Positions 6,257 to 10,027 of a DNA stretch of 10,027 nt are shown here, in pieces. Every line of letters starts with the position of its first letter. Positions within the stretch are counted from its first letter, which is position 1. Location: NCBI GenBank assembly GCA_035687745.1, contig DASRVA010000143.1, forward strand, positions 1 through 10,027, written 5' to 3'. A program made the position numbers and the translations under genes. The notes under the pieces were generated by a model that worked only from the letters and a program-made list of their open reading frames with translations, had not been told where the DNA came from and made no database searches. Source of the DNA: DASRVA01 sp035687745. GTDB taxonomy: Bacteria; Gemmatimonadota; Gemmatimonadetes; JACCXV01; JAHWKZ01.

Positions 6257-7620
6257 TCGGGGATGGAGTAGGGGAAGCGGAGCTCGTCGAGGTCGACCTC
6301 GTAGTGGAGGACCTCGTTCCCGCGCTCGTCCTTGAGCCGGAACGTCAACGTCGCCGGGTCGCTCATCGTATCCACGTCCAGCAGCCCGTAGTTGAACCCG
6401 GCGGCATAGCCGCCGATCCGGATCGGGTTGGGCTGCTCGAGCCCGGTGGTGAAGACCCGATTCGCCACCGGCGACGCGGTCAGCTCGTAGAGCGGGTAGC
6501 CGACCCGCTCGTCGTCGCGCATGAGCTCCGACAGGTGCCGGTCCCCGGTCACGAACACGACGCCCTCGATGCGGCGATCGCGGATCCACCGCATCAGCTC
6601 GGCCCGCTCGTCGGGGTAGTGGAGGTAGCCGTCGTACTGGTGGTAGTCGGCCAGCACCTGGACGCCGACCGCGACGACCTTGAGCCGTGCACGGCTCGCC
6701 GCCAGGCGCTCCTCCAGCCAGCGCAGCTGCTCCCGGCCGAGCATCGTCTTGCCGGGCACCCGGGGCGCGTCTTCCGGATCGCGGAAGAAGCGGTCGTCCG
6801 TCAGGAAGAGCTCCACGTCCCCTAGGACGACGCTCGAATAGATCCCGTCCTCCCCGGGCCCCGCCCCGTAGGACGGGTTCGCCCAGAAGCGCTCGAAGAG
6901 CCGGGTCACCTCGCTTCTCAGCGGGAACGTGCGATCGGGCTCGCCGTCGGCGTAGTCGTGGTCGTCCCAGATCGCGTAGTGGATCGCCTGCCGGAGGAGC
7001 GGCTGGAGGGTCGGCAGGGCCCTGAGCTCGGCGTACTTGAACGCCATCAGCTCGGGGTCCGACCAGTCGCCCGGATGGATCGAGTCGCCGTCCTCGAAGT
7101 AGTTGTTGTCGCCCAGCCAGAGGACGACGTCGGGCCGGTCGGCGGCGACGGCCCCCCAGATCGTCTGTGTCGAGTCCCAGAGGACCCGGGCGCAGGAGAC
7201 GAGCGCGATCCGAAGGCGGGTGGGGTCGCCGGGCCGGGGGAAGGTATGGAAGGCGATCTCGGGATCCATCGTCACCGGGCGGTCGTCGGCCTCGAGACGG
7301 ACGGTGTATGGCGTGCTCGGCCGAAGGCCCTCGAGCCGGAGGAGAGCCTGCGCTCCGCCGGCGGTTTCCAGATCCGCGTTCACCACCGCTCCGTCGGGGT
7401 CGACCGCCTCGGCATCCAGCTCCACCGGGCCCCTCGGCTGGACCCAGATCCAGGCGCTCGCGTTGGTCGTATGCCCGACCATGGGACCCAGGGCGACGAC
7501 GGAATCGAGCGGCACGGGGAGGGCGGCCGCGGGGACGGCCCGCCCGGGACCGTCGCGGGAGGTCGCGCCGGTGGCGCAGCCCACGACGGCGAGCGCGAGG
7601 ATTCCGGCACGGCGCGGCAC
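6253..7620 (-). CDS. PhoD-like alkaline phosphatase/phosphodiesterase lipoprotein
   Basis: A 455-residue protein. The GTG at 7620 is the first start after an in-frame stop and gives a lipoprotein signal with Cys15 (LALAVVGC). Residues about 43-127 form a beta-rich N-terminal domain typical of PhoD (GPMVGHTTNASAWIWV). The catalytic metallophosphatase domain follows: SCA (142-144), LGDNNYFED (169-177), IWDDHDYADGE (217-227), LTDDRFFRD (273-281) and VTGDRHLSEL (357-366). These match the metal-binding Asp, Cys, Asn and His positions expected in the PhoD family, which uses calcium and iron and hydrolyses phosphomonoesters and diesters outside the cytoplasm. As a lipoprotein it would face the periplasm or be anchored in the outer membrane. 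It is divergent from DUF47-pit, with a Pho-box-like repeat between them, so phosphate control is plausible. No clear Shine-Dalgarno sequence is seen. Its stop codon interlocks with that of the convergent receptor pseudogene. Confidence 0.9.
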   Translation of the reverse strand: MPRRAGILALAVVGCATGATSRDGPGRAVPAAALPVPLDSVVALGPMVGHTTNASAWIWVQPRGPVELDAEAVDPDGAVVNADLETAGGAQALLRLEGLRPSTPYTVRLEADDRPVTMDPEIAFHTFPRPGDPTRLRIALVSCARVLWDSTQTIWGAVAADRPDVVLWLGDNNYFEDGDSIHPGDWSDPELMAFKYAELRALPTLQPLLRQAIHYAIWDDHDYADGEPDRTFPLRSEVTRLFERFWANPSYGAGPGEDGIYSSVVLGDVELFLTDDRFFRDPEDAPRVPGKTMLGREQLRWLEERLAASRARLKVVAVGVQVLADYHQYDGYLHYPDERAELMRWIRDRRIEGVVFVTGDRHLSELMRDDERVGYPLYELTASPVANRVFTTGLEQPNPIRIGGYAAGFNYGLLDVDTMSDPATLTFRLKDERGNEVLHYEVDLDELRFPYSIPD

Positions 7621-7700
7621 GGGGCGCCAAGGTATCGCGACTCATGGGGTCGGTCGAGCCGTTCGTCCTCGACACAAGCCCTGGCGTTCGCTATCGTGCC

Positions 7701-7722
7701 CCCCGTCACGACCCCGTCACAA
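7701..7722 (+). promoter_or_regulatory. PhoB-box-like 11-bp tandem repeat in the phosphatase / DUF47-pit divergent region
   Basis: Two consecutive 11-mers, CCCCGTCACGA and CCCCGTCACAA, match at 10 of 11 positions. Viewed as a Pho box, they are two CCGTCAC heptamers (7703-7709 and 7714-7720) separated by 4 bases. That is exactly the 7+4+7 geometry of the enterobacterial PhoB box (CTGTCAT repeats), and each heptamer matches at 5 of 7 positions. The repeat reads in the direction of the DUF47-pit operon, 49 bases before its start codon, and sits 80 bases from the phosphatase start on the other side. No good -10 is visible at the expected distance. The nearby PhoR-like kinase makes a PhoB site reasonable; binding itself is inferred. 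Confidence 0.5.
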
Positions 7723-7769
7723 TCGACGCCGCGCTCGACCCGCCAAAGCGGAGGGCCCCGGGAGGTTCC

Positions 7770-8396
7770 ATGCTGCGCAAGCTCATGCCCCGCGAGACCA
7801 ACTTCTTCGACTACTTCGAGCGCCACGCGGCCACCACGGTCAAGGGGTGCCGCGAGCTCCTCGAGCTGGCGATGAGCCCCGGCCCGTACGAGGCCCGCGC
7901 CAAGCGGATCAAGGACCTCGAGCACGAGGCAGACTCGATCACGCACGATTGCGTCGAGGCCCTTCACAAGACCTTCATCACGCCCCTCGATCGCGACGAC
8001 ATCCACATGCTCATCTCGCGCATGGACGACATCATGGATTTCGTCGAGACCGTCAGCGACCAGTGCGTCCTCTACAACATCGACCGTATGACCTCCGACG
8101 CCCGCGAGCTGGCCGAGGTCCTGGTCGAGTCCACCGAACAGCTCGAGATCGCGGTCACGCTGCTGCGGGACATGAAGAACGCCCGTGCCATCACAGAGCG
8201 CTGCATCGATGTGAACCGGCTCGAGAACCGCGGCGATCAGATTCTGCGCAAGGCGGTGGCGCGTCTCTTCGACGAGGAGAAGGACCCCGTCGCGATCATC
8301 AAATGGAAGGAGATCTACGAGAACCTCGAGACGGCCACGGATCGGTGTGAGGACGTGGCCAACATCATCGAGGGAATCGTCCTCGAAAACGACTGA
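7770..8396 (+). CDS. DUF47/PhoU-like Pit accessory protein
   Basis: A 208-residue, probably all-helical cytoplasmic protein. The start at 7770 follows GGGAGG by four bases. The text matches the DUF47 family throughout: NFFDYFERHAATTVKGCREL, KRIKDLEHEADSITHDC, ITPLDRDDIHMLISRMDDIMDFVE, RLENRGDQILRKAVARLF and IIKWKEIYENLETATDRCEDVANIIEGIVLEN. ExxxD-rich repeats (EHEAD, ENRGD and TDRCEDVANIIE) resemble the metal-binding helices of PhoU. The length is normal for the family. DUF47 proteins are encoded next to Pit-type phosphate permeases and are thought to modulate their activity. Here the permease follows after 18 bases in the same direction, so the two genes almost certainly share one transcript, with the Pho-box-like repeat in front. 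Confidence 0.93.
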   Translation: MLRKLMPRETNFFDYFERHAATTVKGCRELLELAMSPGPYEARAKRIKDLEHEADSITHDCVEALHKTFITPLDRDDIHMLISRMDDIMDFVETVSDQCVLYNIDRMTSDARELAEVLVESTEQLEIAVTLLRDMKNARAITERCIDVNRLENRGDQILRKAVARLFDEEKDPVAIIKWKEIYENLETATDRCEDVANIIEGIVLEND

Positions 8397-8414
8397 TCGG
8401 GAGACCGCGACCCC

Positions 8415-9443
8415 ATGGAGACCGTCACGATCCTCGTCGTCCTCACGGTGGCCGTCGCGTTCGCTTTCGACGTCATCAACGGCTTCCACGATGCGGCGAA
8501 CTCGATCGCCACGATCGTCTCGACGCGCGTCCTACGCCCTCGCTACGCCGTATTCTGGGCCGCCTTCTTCAACTTCGTTGCGATGTTCGTCTTCGCGCCG
8601 AGGGTCGCCGATACGATGTCCAAGATCGTCGACGTCCAGGCGGACGACGCCTCCTACGTGTGGGTCGTTCTGGCGGGTCTGATCGGCGCCATCGTGTGGG
8701 ACCTGCTCACCTGGTGGTGGGGCCTGCCGACCAGCTCCTCCCACGCGATCATCGGGGGTTTTGCGGGCGCTGGAGTGGCGCATGCGGGCTTCGACATCCT
8801 CAACTGGGACAAGATCCTGGTGACGATCGGGTTCATCCCGCTGGCTCCCCTGCTCGGCATGGTGGCGGCGGTGATTCTTATGATCGTGGTGGCGTGGATC
8901 TTCCGCCGGTGGACTCCCGGGGGAGTGGACCGCCTCTTCCGCAGGGGTCAGCTCGTGTCGGCCGCCCTCTACTCACTCGGTCACGGCGGCAACGACGCCC
9001 AGAAGACGATGGGGATCATCGTCGCGCTGCTCGTCGCGGGCGGCTCCCTGAGCCCCGATACGGAGCTCTCCCTGAGCGATCCGCAGACCCTCTGGATCAT
9101 CCTCGGCGCGCACACGGCGATGGGGATCGGCACCGCGCTGGGCGGCTGGCGGATCGTCCGCACGATGGGAATGCGGATCACCGAGCTGAAGCCGGTGGGC
9201 GGCTTCTGCGCCGAGACCGGTGGCGCCTTCACGCTGTTTCTGGCGACGCACCTGGGCATCCCCGTCTCCACCACACACACGATTACGGGGGCGATCGTGG
9301 GCGTGGGGTCGACACGCGGAGCGTCGGCGGTCAAGTGGGGGGTGGCCGGGCGGATCGTCTGGGCGTGGATCCTGACGATCCCGGCGGCGGCCATCGTGGC
9401 GGCGCTGTCCTACTACCTCACGACGGTGTTCCACCCGGTCTGA
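8415..9443 (+). CDS. pit: Pit-family low-affinity inorganic phosphate transporter
   Basis: A 342-residue inner-membrane protein that imports phosphate, in known relatives as a metal-phosphate complex driven by the proton (or sodium) gradient. Both inverted-repeat family signatures are present: NGFHDAANSIAT (residues 22-33) in the first half and GHGGNDAQKTMG (189-200) in the second. They are accompanied by the matching loops GLPTSSSHAIIGG (103-115) and GIPVSTTHTITGAI (281-294). About ten hydrophobic segments can be seen, and the soluble central loop is short compared with E. coli PitA. The start at 8415 has a GGGAGA about 10 bases upstream. The gene is 18 bases downstream of its DUF47 partner. 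Its last 26 bases overlap the 3' end of the convergent histidine kinase gene. Confidence 0.95.
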   Translation: METVTILVVLTVAVAFAFDVINGFHDAANSIATIVSTRVLRPRYAVFWAAFFNFVAMFVFAPRVADTMSKIVDVQADDASYVWVVLAGLIGAIVWDLLTWWWGLPTSSSHAIIGGFAGAGVAHAGFDILNWDKILVTIGFIPLAPLLGMVAAVILMIVVAWIFRRWTPGGVDRLFRRGQLVSAALYSLGHGGNDAQKTMGIIVALLVAGGSLSPDTELSLSDPQTLWIILGAHTAMGIGTALGGWRIVRTMGMRITELKPVGGFCAETGGAFTLFLATHLGIPVSTTHTITGAIVGVGSTRGASAVKWGVAGRIVWAWILTIPAAAIVAALSYYLTTVFHPV

Positions 9444-10027
9444 TTCCGTCCGACCGCGGGGAGCCGTCCTGGCGGCTCGGAACGAAGATCCGGAACGTGG
9501 CTCCGGCCCCTGGTCGCGACTCCAGCGTAGCCGTCCCGCCGTGGGCCTCAGCCGCGTGCTTGACGATGGAGAGGCCGAGCCCGGTCCCGCCCTGCTCCCG
9601 AGAGCGACCCTTGTCCACCCGGTAGAAGCGCTCGAATACACGCGCCTGGTCCTCGTAGGGAATTCCGGGTCCGGTGTCCGAGACCACGAGCTCGACCCCG
9701 TCCACCGTCGAGCGCGCGGAGACCTCGATCCGGTCCCCCTCGCGGCAGTACTTGACCGCGTTCTCGACCAGGTTCGCAAGCGCCTGCCGGAGGAGTCCGC
9801 GGTCCCCGTCCAGGGGCAGGTCGGAGCCGCTGGCGACGGCGAGGGTCATGCCGCCCTCCTCCGCCTTCGGGCCCCATTCGCGAGCCAGCTCGCGCAGGAG
9901 GTCTCCGGCCGGGAAGCGCTCCCGGTGCGGCGCGAAGCCGGATTCCTCCAGGCGCGCCAGCTCGAGAAGGTCGCTGACCAGGGCCGCCAGACGCTCGACG
10001 TGGCGGCGGATCACGGTGGCGTGCTGG
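9418..10027 (-). CDS. phoR: PhoR-like sensor histidine kinase (partial, C-terminal half)
   Basis: The gene enters from the right edge, so the sensor region and phospho-accepting His are not visible; about 202 codons remain. The first part (TVIRRHVERLAALVSDLLELARLE) is the second helix of the HisKA dimerisation domain. It is followed by the ATPase domain with N box NLVENAVKY, G1 box DTGPGIP, F box VFERFYRVDKGRS and G2 box GGTGLGLSIVKHA. FERFYRVDK-SRE-GGTGLGLSIVKH is the wording typical of PhoR, the kinase of the phosphate-starvation PhoR-PhoB pair, although other class I kinases share parts of it. The neighbouring pit, DUF47 and PhoD-like genes strengthen that reading. A PhoB-type regulator gene would be expected just outside the window. 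The C-terminal tail after FRIFVPS is about 19 polar residues, and its stop lies inside pit. Confidence 0.85.
   Translation of the reverse strand, partial: QHATVIRRHVERLAALVSDLLELARLEESGFAPHRERFPAGDLLRELAREWGPKAEEGGMTLAVASGSDLPLDGDRGLLRQALANLVENAVKYCREGDRIEVSARSTVDGVELVVSDTGPGIPYEDQARVFERFYRVDKGRSREQGGTGLGLSIVKHAAEAHGGTATLESRPGAGATFRIFVPSRQDGSPRSDGIRPGGTPS

Noticed and set aside
6194..7675. 493-residue open frame on the minus strand over the PhoD-like gene
   Set aside because: It is an Arg/Gly/Pro-rich out-of-frame reading of the real phosphatase gene, which has all the catalytic motifs in the other frame.
7103..7769. Long plus-strand frames leading into the DUF47 gene from upstream
   Set aside because: They are antisense to the phosphatase and low in complexity; recognisable DUF47 sequence begins exactly at the Met at 7770 behind a ribosome binding site.
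7381..8489. 369-residue minus-strand frame opposite DUF47 and the start of pit
   Set aside because: It is the antisense shadow of two well-supported genes and of the control region, with no motifs of its own.

Overview
The window is GC-rich (most stretches roughly two thirds G+C or more) and densely coded. It contains TonB-dependent outer-membrane receptors and lipoproteins, so the organism is a diderm (Gram-negative) bacterium. The large Oar-type receptor and the style of the Pit and ZnuD-like proteins fit Gemmatimonadota or a related environmental phylum such as Acidobacteriota. That placement is inference from protein style, not from a marker gene.

Layout, left to right. (1) Positions 1-498, minus strand: the N-terminal part of a secreted CpdB/5'-nucleotidase-type metallophosphoesterase lipoprotein that runs off the left edge and has no normal start codon. 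(2) 503-533: a perfect 13-bp hairpin just after the next gene's stop codon. (3) 558-3752, minus: an intact 1064-residue Oar-like TonB-dependent receptor. (4) 3753-3983: a divergent control region with a 12-bp palindrome, a short hairpin and weak promoter-like elements. (5) 3984-4331, plus: a small secreted His/Cys-rich protein, probably metal-binding. (6) 4409-6256, plus: a ZnuD-family (zinc/metal) TonB receptor that is broken by three single-base frameshifts and an internal deletion but keeps its own C-terminus and stop codon. (7) 6253-7620, minus: a PhoD-like alkaline phosphatase lipoprotein whose stop codon interlocks with that of the pseudogene. (8) 7621-7769: a divergent control region with an 11-bp tandem repeat built like a PhoB box. 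(9) 7770-8396 and 8415-9443, plus: a DUF47/PhoU-like protein and a Pit phosphate permease, forming an operon. (10) 9418-10027, minus: the C-terminal half of a PhoR-like histidine kinase, overlapping the 3' end of pit and running off the right edge.

How the genes fit together. Four loci point to inorganic phosphate: a periplasmic nucleotidase or cyclic phosphodiesterase and a PhoD-like phosphatase would release phosphate, DUF47-Pit would import it, and a PhoR-like kinase would sense it. The Pho-box-like repeat lies between the phosphatase and the transporter operon. The two TonB receptor loci sit among them: one is intact with unknown substrate, and the other is a decaying metal receptor next to a still-open metal-binding partner gene. 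I saw no tRNA, rRNA, CRISPR array, transposase or phage gene. No gene-free stretch exceeds 300 bases; the longest is 3753-3983 (231 bases).
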